From NCBI RefSeq assembly GCF_000372725.1, contig NW_005199378.1:65781-91559 (forward strand): DNA of 25,779 nucleotides. The letters run 5' to 3'. Position numbers and translations under genes: made by a program. Shown here piece after piece: positions 17,061 to 25,098 of this stretch. The DNA is from Emiliania huxleyi CCMP1516 (lineage: Eukaryota; Haptophyta; Isochrysidales; Noelaerhabdaceae). The notes under the pieces are model-generated. The model was not told the DNA's origin. It worked only from the letters and a program-made list of their open reading frames with translations, and did not search any database. Numbering within the stretch: the first letter of the stretch is position 1; the number at the start of each line of letters is the position of its first letter.

Positions 17061-20000
17061 ATGAGATGGTCGTGGTTCACGAACCCTCTCGCCTCAGGCA
17101 ATGATTCCCTCATGGGTCGGTTCACGCTGGCACTCGCTGCGGCCCCGCTGGGCGCGTCGCTCATTGCCATCTGCCTGTCCCAGGCCTGCGTGTGGAGGCA
17201 GCGGCGGATCCACGCAGACGAGCGCTTAGGCACTCAGCTCGACGAGCTGCAGTCCCGCCTGAGAGAAGCGCTGGCGGTAGATCGCGCCGTCCGGCTGCGC
17301 ACCACCGCCATCAGCCTCAGTCTTTCATGGGCATGCCTGTGCCTGAGCTCCTCCAGCCTCGAGAGCCGGCCTACCGACCACACCACGTACAATGCCACAC
17401 ATTGGGATTATAAACGGACGCTCGTCGACTACATAAACCACCCTGAAGACCGGTACAGTCCTAAGCAAAAGAAGCGAATTCAGAGCTTCTCTCATGCGCT
17501 CGGAGAATCGCTTCGAAAGGCTGGTTTGACTACGTCTCTGTTTAACAGTTTATGGAGTCCACACCCTCCGGCTCCGCCGTCGGAGCCGCCGCCGCCGTCG
17601 GAGCCGCCTCATACACCACGGCAACCTCCGTCGCCGCAGCCGCCGCCGCCACCGCCGCCGCCAACACCGTTCCCGCCGCCAGACCGCGACTGGGAGGTAC
17701 ATCGCGGCGAATCGTGCCCCGGCAAGGTCCTAGGCGACGAAATGCCGCAATTAGCCGTAAAGCCAGCATGCATTGCCGACCCGAGATGCTTGTCAATCGT
17801 GTGTACAGCCGATTCGATGAACTTCTGCTCACTTCGCGACTCGAATGACTTGGTCGGGTACCTTCCCGAGGATTGCTTCATCTTCAAACCGAGGCGAAAG
17901 CGTGCCCCACTGGTCGACTATCGGACGCCAATCTCACCACCACTGCCACCGCCCTCACCGCCCCTACCACACCCACCGACCCCACCGCCGTCCCTGCCGT
18001 CACTACCGCCGCCATCCTACGCCCTATTGACCGACTTTCGGACACCACCGCCGCCACCGTTACCGTTCCAACGGAAGCACTGGTCTTCGTCAGTTGGACA
18101 TGGGATATCTTACTACGGCGACTATGGTCTACACTGGCTGTACCTAGCCAGCGGCGGGAGTGAGAATGCACATGCATATATCCAGGCGTACGCACCCGGA
18201 GATGGCGTTTCGACCGAGTTCGTTGTCTATCACCAACTCCGACCGCTGGGCAAATATGACTACGGTCGTGGGCTCGGTGGCTTGCTAACGCACTGCGAGG
18301 TCCGCTTTACCGTAGCACAGTCCACCTGCCGCCAGTGGGCCACGGAGCGGCCCCTGATTGCAAACTTTGTCGGCCCGGCGGGAGTGGCGTGGATGCCTCC
18401 CCGGCTGCTGGCATGCCTCCTCGGAGCCGGGGGGCCCTTCTTTCTGTTGCTTGCCCTCCGGCCTATCGACACCGCCTTTGTGCGGACCCACCTGCGGGCC
18501 TGGAGCCGAGATGGCCCGCAAGATCACCCGAGGCTGTTCAAGATAGGTGCGAATCAGCTGCCTCCTCGTGTGTGCCGTGCTTGGCGCTTGGCCGCATCCA
18601 TCGCCACCACGAGCGGGCATGCGACCCGATCAGCACGCGGACTCCGCTGTAGGCGTCGCCGTGTTTGGCCTCCTAATATCGCAGCACTTCGCCCTCATTC
18701 CCCTCTTCCAGCTGGGCCGCCACCATGGAATGCCGTCACAGAAGCTGCGGGCGGTCTTCGCGTACGCATGGGCCTCGCTCGCTTACGGGCCTCCGCTCTG
18801 GGCGGCGTACCACTTTGCGGCGGCACTCAGCCTCCCGCCTCGCCGCGCGATCAACGTCGCGTGGACGACCTTCGCCACCTGCTTGCGGTGGTCGTCGCGC
18901 ATCACGCTGGGCTACCTCGGTTTCGATTTTGCCATTTTGTGGGTCGACCGCGGCGCCGTCCCGCCCGACCTGTCCCCCTACGTCACGATGGCTGTCATCC
19001 ACGCCCGCGCCCTCACCCGCGTCGTCGGTGCCGACCTGCTCGCACGTGTCCTCACCCCCTCTGTCCGCGGGCGCCTCTTCCGCGCGGTCGGAGGGTTTGG
19101 CCAACCCGCCAGCTCCCGTGGGCTCGCCGCCATCGCTGCGCTGGTGACGCCCGCGTTGAACGGCTGGAGCGCACGACGATGGTGCTCGGCGCTGCGTCGG
19201 ACTGGCCGAGGAAGCGTCGAGGCGAACGTGCTTGCGGCCGCTGGCCGGTTTCGCGGCCTCCCGTGGTCTGCACTCGAAGCTCACCACCTCAGCTCGTCGC
19301 TCGGCTCCGCCGAGCTGAGCGCGGCAGCAGCGCCTGTCGAGCTCGGCGGTATCGACGCGTTCATCAGCCACTCGTGGAGCGACGATGGCGACGCCAAGTT
19401 CATGGCGCTGTCTCGCTGGGCGGCTGAGTTCGAGCAGCACGCGGGGAGAGAGCCCGTCTTGTGGCTGGATAAGGCGTGCATCGATCAGGACGACATTGAC
19501 GCGTCCCTGCTGGGCTTGCCAATCTATGTCTCGGGGTGCACACGTTTGCTCGTGCTGGACGGGCCCACGTACTCAACGCGGTTGTGGTGCATCATGGAGA
19601 TATTTTGCTTTGTCGTCCTCGGCGGCTCGCAGAACGACATCGAGGTGCTGCCACTTGGGGCGCCGACGCCAGGGCGCAAGGTGCCGGCGGCGTCCCTCGC
19701 GCCCGGAGCGCCTCCGCCTCCTTTGTCCTCTTCTCCTCCGCCCCCTGCACGACGCAGACCATCCACGGCGCCGACTAAGACGCGGGGCGCGTCGAGATTC
19801 GCCACACCGCCGCCTGGCCACACCCACCGAGGGGCGAGCGAGGTGGCGCGCAACTTTTGCGCGCGGCGCGCTCTCTGCTACCACGCCCGAGACCGCGAGC
19901 GGCTGCTGGGCGCGATCGAAGCGGCGTACGGCGACACAGAGCCGTTCGATGCAGCGGTGCGCAGCCTGCTAGACTCGAGCGCTCACGAGCCGAGCAGCGC

Positions 20001-20286
20001 CCGCATCGGCGACAGCGGGGGAGGGGGCCAAGCCGGTGCGAGTGGCAGCAGTGGGGACGGTTGGAGAGGCCAGCGACGGTGGACCTCCTCCATCGCGCGC
20101 TACTCCTCCCTCGGCACGCACGTCACGACTCCGCGCGGCGTGTCGAGACGGCTGGCGCCGGAGGGCGTCGGCGCGTCCTGCTCGCGAGTGGTCGCGTCGA
20201 CTTGCTCGACCTCCGACTCGATTTCGCAACGCAATAGCCCCAAGGGACGACGTACGATCAGCGTCAGAGTCGTTGAGATGCATTAA
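17061..20286 (+). CDS. Membrane protein with proline-rich linkers and a C-terminal TIR-like domain, two exons
   Basis: Exons are 17061-18546 and 18653-20286, giving about 1039 aa. The 106-base intron (GTGCGA...TGTAG) restores frame as LFKIG|VAVFGLL. N-terminal hydrophobic segments lie at about 20-45 and 82-98, with a short coiled coil between. Pro-rich linkers at about 165-205 and 290-345 flank a Cys-containing module (SCPGK, SIVCTADSMNFC). A module with YYGDYGLHWLYLASGG follows (about 360-440), then further membrane segments at 450-475 and in the first 130 residues of exon 2. The TIR-like domain (728-840) shows DAFISHSWSDDGD (Phe732), WLDKACIDQ (from 766) and TRLWCIMEIF, where Glu811 sits where the catalytic Glu of plant TIR NADases lies in WCxxE. 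A Pro/Ser-rich insert precedes ALCYHARDRERLLGAIEAAYG. Topology would put TIR in the cytosol, as in a receptor, but neither ligand nor activity can be read. Start is ATG 17061, 47 bases after the F-box relic. The Pro-rich insert might be an unspliced intron. Confidence 0.75.
18547..18652 (+). other. Intron of the TIR-like gene
   Basis: The upstream frame runs on past this point into Arg-rich nonsense, while the downstream frame opens just after a TAG at 18544-18546. GT at 18547 and AG at 18651-18652 give a phase-1 join that links hydrophobic sequence on both sides. A frameshift instead of an intron is possible but less likely. Confidence 0.6.
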
Positions 20287-20336
20287 GCCCCCCCCCCCCT
20301 CTGATAAAACGACAAAATCCGCGCGGAACACTCTAG

Positions 20337-20457
20337 CCTAGCATGCTAGCATCGGGAGGACGACCCCCCGGCTAGTCGCCGACCACACCTACAAAGAACC
20401 CTGCACAAAGATCGCACGGGCGGGGACCTGCAGTAGAGGTCCGTTTTTATTTATGGG
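20337..20457 (+). repeat. Dispersed repeat, copy 2
   Basis: This is the counterpart of 12461-12643, in the same orientation and shorter. It begins 51 bases after the stop of the TIR-like gene with AGCATGCTAGCATCGGGAGG and ends CCGTTTTTATTTAT. It may form part of the 3' untranslated region of that gene. Confidence 0.75.
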
Positions 20458-20692
20458 GAGGGGCGCCTCAAATACCTCCGAATCGTCCGGGAAAGCGCGG
20501 AAGGAGTTGACCGAAAACAGAGCGCAGCTGAAGCCGCGCGCGTCTCGCGCCGCACACAATGAGCTTCCAGAAGCTGCTTCCATGGATCGGCATCCTCAAA
20601 ACACAGAGCTTTGCGAGGGCTGCTTTGAGCGCGCCCGTCACCCGACGCGAATTCTCTTTCCGGGGTCACAGCCATCAAGGGAAATCCGCACC

Positions 20693-21370
20693 ATGTCCCG
20701 CCAGCCTCGCCGCGCGGCGCAGGCGGCACAGGAGCGGATGCAGCAGCCATACTTCGACCCGGCCGCCCGCGGCAGCGACGAGGAGGAGAGCGATGAAGAC
20801 GGGATGTCGGCCAGCGGCGAAGAGGAGGAGGAGCCCGCGGCGCCGGCGCAACCGCTGTCAGCCTACGAGGAGGAGCGGCTACGCAACATCGCCAGCAACC
20901 AGGCGGAACTCGTGCGGCTCGGTCTCGCGCCGCCCAGTACGGCGCCGCGGCCAAAGCGCAGGCCGGCCGCGGCGGCGGGCTCCTCCAGTGGCGGGGCGGC
21001 GGCGCTGAGAGCGGCAACCGCTGCGGGCTCCTCCAGCGGCGGCGTCCGCCGCGGCGGCGACGACGACTACAACGATGGAAGCAGTGCCTCCTTGTCCGAC
21101 GACGAGGGAGACGACGCCTCGCGCGCCACCGCTCCCGGAGGCGCCTCCTCCGTCGACCCAGCGGCCGACGCGGGCCAGCTGTTCAGGCTCCTGGTGGGCG
21201 AGGGCGGCCTGCTGCAGCTTGACAAGCTCGCGAGCGTCACTGCCGACCTGAACCTCGACTTCTCGCAAGAGGACCTGCAACACATGATCTCTCTTTTTGA
21301 CAGCAACGGCCAGGGCGCGCTCGGCCTGGACGACTTCACGGCGATCGTGCGCGCAGCTGCCACCGCCTGA
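20693..21370 (+). CDS. Acidic, low-complexity protein with a C-terminal EF-hand
   Basis: This is a single exon of 225 aa. I chose the ATG at 20693 (MSRQPRRAAQ) because of its ACCATG context; the frame also has ATGs at 20453, inside a dispersed repeat, and at 20582. Early acidic clusters (SDEEESDEDG, EEEEEP) are followed by YEEERLRNIASNQAELVRLGL. That matches a short motif, YExxRLxNIxxNxxxLxxLGL, that recurs in nuclear proteins of plants and algae (from memory). A Gly/Ser/Ala-rich linker holds two near copies of AAGSSSGG. The last 70 residues form an EF-hand pair. The second loop, DSNGQGALGLDD, keeps Asp1, Asn3, Gly6, hydrophobic 8 and an Asp rather than Glu at position 12, so weak Ca2+ or Mg2+ binding is possible. 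The first half (LDKLASVTADLNLDFS) lacks a canonical loop. A nuclear or cytosolic calcium-responsive role is inferred. Confidence 0.75.
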   Translation: MSRQPRRAAQAAQERMQQPYFDPAARGSDEEESDEDGMSASGEEEEEPAAPAQPLSAYEEERLRNIASNQAELVRLGLAPPSTAPRPKRRPAAAAGSSSGGAAALRAATAAGSSSGGVRRGGDDDYNDGSSASLSDDEGDDASRATAPGGASSVDPAADAGQLFRLLVGEGGLLQLDKLASVTADLNLDFSQEDLQHMISLFDSNGQGALGLDDFTAIVRAAATA

Positions 21371-21741
21371 GTGCGGCCTACGTGCGGCCGGCCGCTGGTA
21401 AGGAGGCCGGCCGCTGAAGGTGTGTACAGCGTCATGCATTGTACCCTACCTGTTCGAGAGTAGTGTGAGTCGCCCGACGCCGCCCCCTAGATGCCGTATG
21501 GCGCGCGCACACTCATCGGCCCATCATCCCCGCGCCCAGCGCGCGTCATGTGCGATGTGTGCTGTATGCGTATGGCTGGCTAGGTAAGATACGAAAAAAA
21601 GCTGCAGAAAGCTGCGCGGCCATGAGAGCGCGCCGTGACTGGCGACAGGTGAGTGAGAGTCAGTCGGTGCACGCGCGTGCCGCGCGAGAGGAGCGCCGAG
21701 GGCCGGGCGCCCTCGTAAAGCAAAAAAGCCTCTCTCAGGAC
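21371..21741. other. Convergent 3' flanks
   Basis: This separates the stops of two converging genes. AGGCCGGCCGCTG-like blocks are repeated at 21387-21417. No gene is seen; it probably contains the two 3' untranslated regions. Confidence 0.5.
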
Positions 21742-22377
21742 TCAGCTGGAGGTGCAGGATATCTTGTAGAACTTTGAGAAGCCGGGCTCGTTCTCGAGGA
21801 TGAAGCACAGGTGAGCATCAAACGTGCCAGAGGCGCCGTTTGGCTCGCACTTGATCTTGACGACCGTCGGCTCGCCGCCTCGGCGTTGCATGCGGCCCTC
21901 GAGCGGCGACGACTCGTCGGTCGAGATTGAGAAGGATGAGTGCGAGTCGGCGGTGAGGCCGAAGAAGTAGTCCTCGAACGTGTTCATCATCGGGGGGACA
22001 TCTATAACGATCTCAGCGTCGTCCATTGAGTTGCACGCAATCTCGAAGTCCTTGTCGGTAGCTGACATTTCCATCTTGTCGAGGTTCCACTCGGGGTCCT
22101 TGAGCACGAGCTTGGCCGCCTTCTCCACCGGAAGCGACGGTCCCGCCTGGCCCGCTGCCGCCGTCACCTGCTCGAGCGTCAAGCCGCCCTCTGCAATGCC
22201 CCTGACCATTCCGCCCTCGTCGTCAAAGCCTGTGCCGGCGTCCCGTGTCGCGAACGGGTCGGACTGCATTTTCACGCTGCGAGAGTGGCGTGTCTGCACG
22301 ACAGCACCGCGTAGTAGCGGGGATGCGAGAAGAGCTGAGCCAGAAGCTGCAAGACACGTTAGCCACGCCGCCACCAT
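21742..22377 (-). CDS. Presequence-bearing protein of unknown function, Ig-like fold suspected
   Basis: This is a 211-aa, single-exon protein. Start ATG 22377 gives MVAAWLTCLAASGSALLASP, a signal-peptide-like segment, followed by a basic stretch with hydroxyl residues (VVQTRHSRSVKM). In algae with secondary plastids this bipartite pattern suits plastid import, but ordinary secretion is also possible. A linker with GLTLEQVTAAAGQAGPSLPVEKAAKLV precedes the conserved-looking core. The core starts near DKDFEIACNSMDDAEIVIDV and includes FEDYFFGLTADSHSSF, GRMQRRGGEPTVVKIKCEPN and GTFDAHLCFIL. Alternating hydrophobics and the late FDAHLCFIL strand suggest a beta-sandwich. I recall similar DSHxxF...RRGGExT sequences in red-lineage algae but cannot name the family, so no function is given. 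The frame stays open 38 codons upstream without a better start. Confidence 0.75.
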   Translation of the reverse strand: MVAAWLTCLAASGSALLASPLLRGAVVQTRHSRSVKMQSDPFATRDAGTGFDDEGGMVRGIAEGGLTLEQVTAAAGQAGPSLPVEKAAKLVLKDPEWNLDKMEMSATDKDFEIACNSMDDAEIVIDVPPMMNTFEDYFFGLTADSHSSFSISTDESSPLEGRMQRRGGEPTVVKIKCEPNGASGTFDAHLCFILENEPGFSKFYKISCTSS

Positions 22378-22393
22378 CGGAAGAGAAGAGATC

Positions 22394-22414
22394 TCTCCCT
22401 CTCTCTCTCTCTCC
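22394..22414. repeat. CT dinucleotide run
   Basis: A short CTCTCTCT tract lies just upstream of the ATG at 22377, in the presumed 5' untranslated region of the minus-strand gene. A similar run occurs at 10384-10400. Confidence 0.8.
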
Positions 22415-22633
22415 AGCCGGCAGCGACTGGGTTCCAACTTTTTCCGGGGTATGGTATGGTTTTCTTGCGACAAAAATGCGCGAGCGGCCATCTTTACTTC
22501 TCCCCGCCTCCCTCCCTGCGAACGCGCACCGCCAGGGTCAGGGCTCTCTAGCCCGCAGCCCGATCCTGAGCGTCTGGCCGCCGGCGTGCGCTTCTTTTAG
22601 CTCACCGCGGCCCTACGTACGTTGCGTTTTTTC

Positions 22634-23413
22634 TCACACCACACGTGCCCCTTGAGACTTGACATCCGTTCTTGAAAAAGTGGGTGTAGGGTGAGTGGGT
22701 GGGTGAGTGGGAGCGCTGGCTGCGAGCGACAGCCCGATCGCCCTGAGTTCCGCCAGGACCGCCCTCTCGCCTGCCGCCGCGGCCACTTGATCCATCTCGG
22801 CCTCTCGGATCGCCTTCTCCCGTTGTTTTGCCCTATCTGCTGCCGGCACGAACCTCACCGGAGGCTCCACCACCACCGCACCCGCGCTGCCGCCAGCCTC
22901 AAGTCTGTCCAGGGCATCGAGCGCCTCGGCGTGGCGTTGTGCAGCCCGTTGCATGTATACGCACGCGTCAGAGAGGCTCTGCACACACTGCTCGTACCGG
23001 CCGCCCAGGCGATTGACTTCCAGTGAGCGGTGAAATGCGGCCTCCGACTGCTTGCGATGTAGCTCGTAGTACCCGACGGCGTCCCCGGCCGGAGTAAGTA
23101 AAGAGGGCCCGCTCCCATATCAGCTTCAGCTGATTCGACGCATCGCATGCGTCCTCCCACGTCTGCCGCGCCACGTCTGCAGCTGCCTGTGTCCTGCGTA
23201 CCGTGGCCACCCTCGCCTTCCCGTTCTCGCGCGCAGCACACAGGTCCCGGTACGCTGCCCGCTCCTCTGCTCGTGCCGCTTCCACAGTTGTCCACGTGGG
23301 AGCGGCGGCGGGCTCGGGCGGCGACGGCGGTGCCGACGGCGGTGGCCCCTCGTCGCCCGCCGGACCTCGGAGGCATTGGCCTCCCGAGGGCCCTTCTGCA
23401 CTTCCGCGCACAC
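22634..23413 (-). pseudogene. Coiled-coil protein gene with broken frame
   Basis: Two minus-strand frames hold one helical protein. The upstream frame reads VEAARAEERAAYRDLCAARENG and on to QTWEDACDASNQLKLIWERALF (about 23300-23100). The downstream frame reads DAVGYYELHRKQSEAAFHRSLEVN and on to ALDALDRLEAGG, ending at 22634. The two would join in frame if the run of four C (+ strand) at 23083-23086 had three. There is no room for an intron there. The upstream frame has no ATG. A minus-strand ATG at 23413 (MCAEVQKGPREANASEV) is in a third frame, so a second break near 23345-23370 or an unseen exon is needed. The long heptad-like helices with few Pro suggest a coiled coil; YYEL followed by helices faintly recalls SH3BP5-type proteins, too weak to assign. 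It is either a pseudogene or an intact gene with base-call errors. Confidence 0.45.
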
Positions 23414-23477
23414 CTGCGCACGTGGATATATTTTTGTTTCTCTTCTTCGACTTCAACACAACACAACGCTGCCAGCA
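23414..23477. promoter_or_regulatory. Short region between divergent ATGs with TATA-like sequence
   Basis: Only 64 bases separate the candidate minus-strand ATG at 23413 from the plus-strand ATG at 23478. The region contains GGATATATTTTTG near 23424-23437 and then a pyrimidine-rich stretch, TTTCTCTTCTTCGACTTC, which could be the initiator of the PDZ gene. Confidence 0.35.
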
Positions 23478-23720
23478 ATGCCCCGCACCGCGGAGACGAA
23501 GAAGCGCGATCGCAAGGACGACGAGGAGGTCGAGGAGGAGGAGGAGGAGGTCGAGGAGGAGGAGGAGGGGGAGGGCGAGGACGACGGCGGCGACCCCGAC
23601 CACGAGGATGAGGACGACGACGACGAGGAGTCGGACGGAGACGAGTATGTGGACGAGTCCACCGGCCGGAAGGCAAAGAAGGCCAAGACTTCCAAGAAGA
23701 AGAAGGACGCCGAGGAGGAT

Positions 23721-23758
<38 letters not shown>

Positions 23759-24474
23759 GGACGAGGACGATGCGGTCCCGGGCGATGACGGGGAGGCGAG
23801 CACCGCCCTGCGTGCATATCTCTCACCTCACACCATGTCCATGTGTGTCTCACGCGCCGCGTCGCGTCGCCGGAGGAGGATGAGGAGGGCGACGAGGACG
23901 GCGCGGACGAGGACGACGAGCTGCCGGCGGCGGAGATGAAGAAGATGAAGAAGCGCAATGTCACGCTGACGCTCGAGCGCATCGACGGCAGCCTGGGGAT
24001 CGCGGTCGCGGGCAACCAGGTGACCGCGGTGCACAAGAACGGGGCGGGCGAGGCGGCGGGGCTCGAGATTGGCGACTTGATCACGGAGGTCAACGGCAAG
24101 GACACCCACCTCGACACCTTCGGCAGCCTCCTCCCCAAGGACAAGACCAAGCCGATCAAGCTGCGCGTCGTGCGCCTGTTTGAGGCGCGCCTCCTCCTCC
24201 CTCCCCGCCCTACCCCTCCTCTCTCCCGCCCGCCTGGCCGAGCGGTCCGCATCACCGCACCCCAGCCCCCCACCTCTCTCCCCCTCTCGAGCAGATTGAC
24301 CCCGAGGCGGAGGCGGAGGCAAAGGCTGAGCGCGCCGCCAAGAAGGCGGAGCGGGAGGCGGCGCGTGCGGCGGCCGCGGAGGAGGAGGGCGAGGCGGCGG
24401 AGGTGGAGGCGGAGGACGACGACGCGCCGCCGCAGGCGGAGACGACCGTGGAGGAGGTGGCGGCAGGGAGCTGA
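23478..24474 (+). CDS. Acidic PDZ-domain protein, three exons
   Basis: Exons are 23478-23795, 23876-24184 and 24295-24474, giving 268 aa. Introns of 80 and 110 bases both begin GC (GAG|GCGAGC and GAG|GCGCGC) and end AG. The second join is firm (RLFE|IDPEAE); the first acceptor, CGGAG, is weak and could shift by a codon. Residues 1-125 are almost all Glu/Asp, broken by a basic cluster, GRKAKKAKTSKKKK, that could be a nuclear localisation signal. The PDZ domain (about 130-205) runs from NVTLTLERIDGSLGIAVAG, with SLGI as the carboxylate-binding loop, through AGEAAGLEIGDLITEVNGKD to KPIKLRVVR. It should bind a C-terminal peptide or internal loop of a partner. Exon 3 encodes a charged helix (AEAKAERAAKKAEREAARAA) and an acidic tail. 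A PDZ between histone-chaperone-like acidic tracts is unusual. It converges on the NAP1 gene. Function is not established. Confidence 0.85.
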
Positions 24475-25098
24475 AGGGCTCACGCGCAACGGCTTGCATG
24501 CTATTTGGGACCTCTCCGCTCGCCGCACTGTCTCGCGCGCAGCATGCTGCAGATAGGCGGGAAAATCGGAACGCTCAGCGTGCTGCGCGCACGGGCCATG
24601 CGATGCAGTATTCCACGCCGGGGCAGGGACGCACTGTAAATTAACGCGGATAAACGGAACTATATAACGAGTTGCGCGACGTGATGAGACTATGTCTGTA
24701 TGAGTATGACCGATGCCGCGATGGCGGAGAGACGAGAGTGGACGGTAGCAGCAGAGGCGGCCAGGAGCGAGATCGTGTCTGTAAGTTTGTGTGCCCCTGG
24801 CGACTAAAATGATACCAGTTACCACGGTACGCCTACGAGAGAAGGTGGGGGGGCCTAAAGGGCGCAGCCGCGCGCAGCAGCCGCAGTGCCGACCCCGCAA
24901 TCTCCACAACACCGCCAACACGGTGACAACACGCGCACCCAACATTGCCCGGGCCGCCGCGCGCGCTGAGGAGGCGGGCGAAGCGGTGGGCAGGCGGGGC
25001 TGCGAGCGGCCACAGGCAGGCGCCGCGCCCGAGCTACGATCCGACTAGAGAGCCCGACCGCGCAAGTAACACAGAGGGCGGTGTCGCCGCCGAGCGTG
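24475..25098. other. Convergent intergenic region
   Basis: This lies between the stops of the PDZ gene (+) and the NAP1 gene (-). It is less GC-rich near 24600-24700 (AACTATATAACGAG), as expected for 3' untranslated sequence. No gene or RNA is recognised. Confidence 0.5.

Noticed and set aside
18547..18660. Two separate genes, with the TIR-like one starting at 18547
   Set aside because: The start there would be GTG, and a GT-AG intron in the right phase joins two hydrophobic segments into one protein; a single two-exon gene is simpler.
20453..20692. Upstream ATGs (20453, 20582) as start of the EF-hand protein
   Set aside because: The first lies inside a dispersed repeat, and the extra residues show no conserved pattern; ATG 20693 has the best initiation context. 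An upstream start is not excluded.
22855..24945. 696-codon minus-strand frame
   Set aside because: It runs antisense through the three exons and two introns of the PDZ gene and through the coiled-coil gene in the wrong frame, and is Arg/Pro-rich; it is long only because stops are rare in GC-rich DNA.
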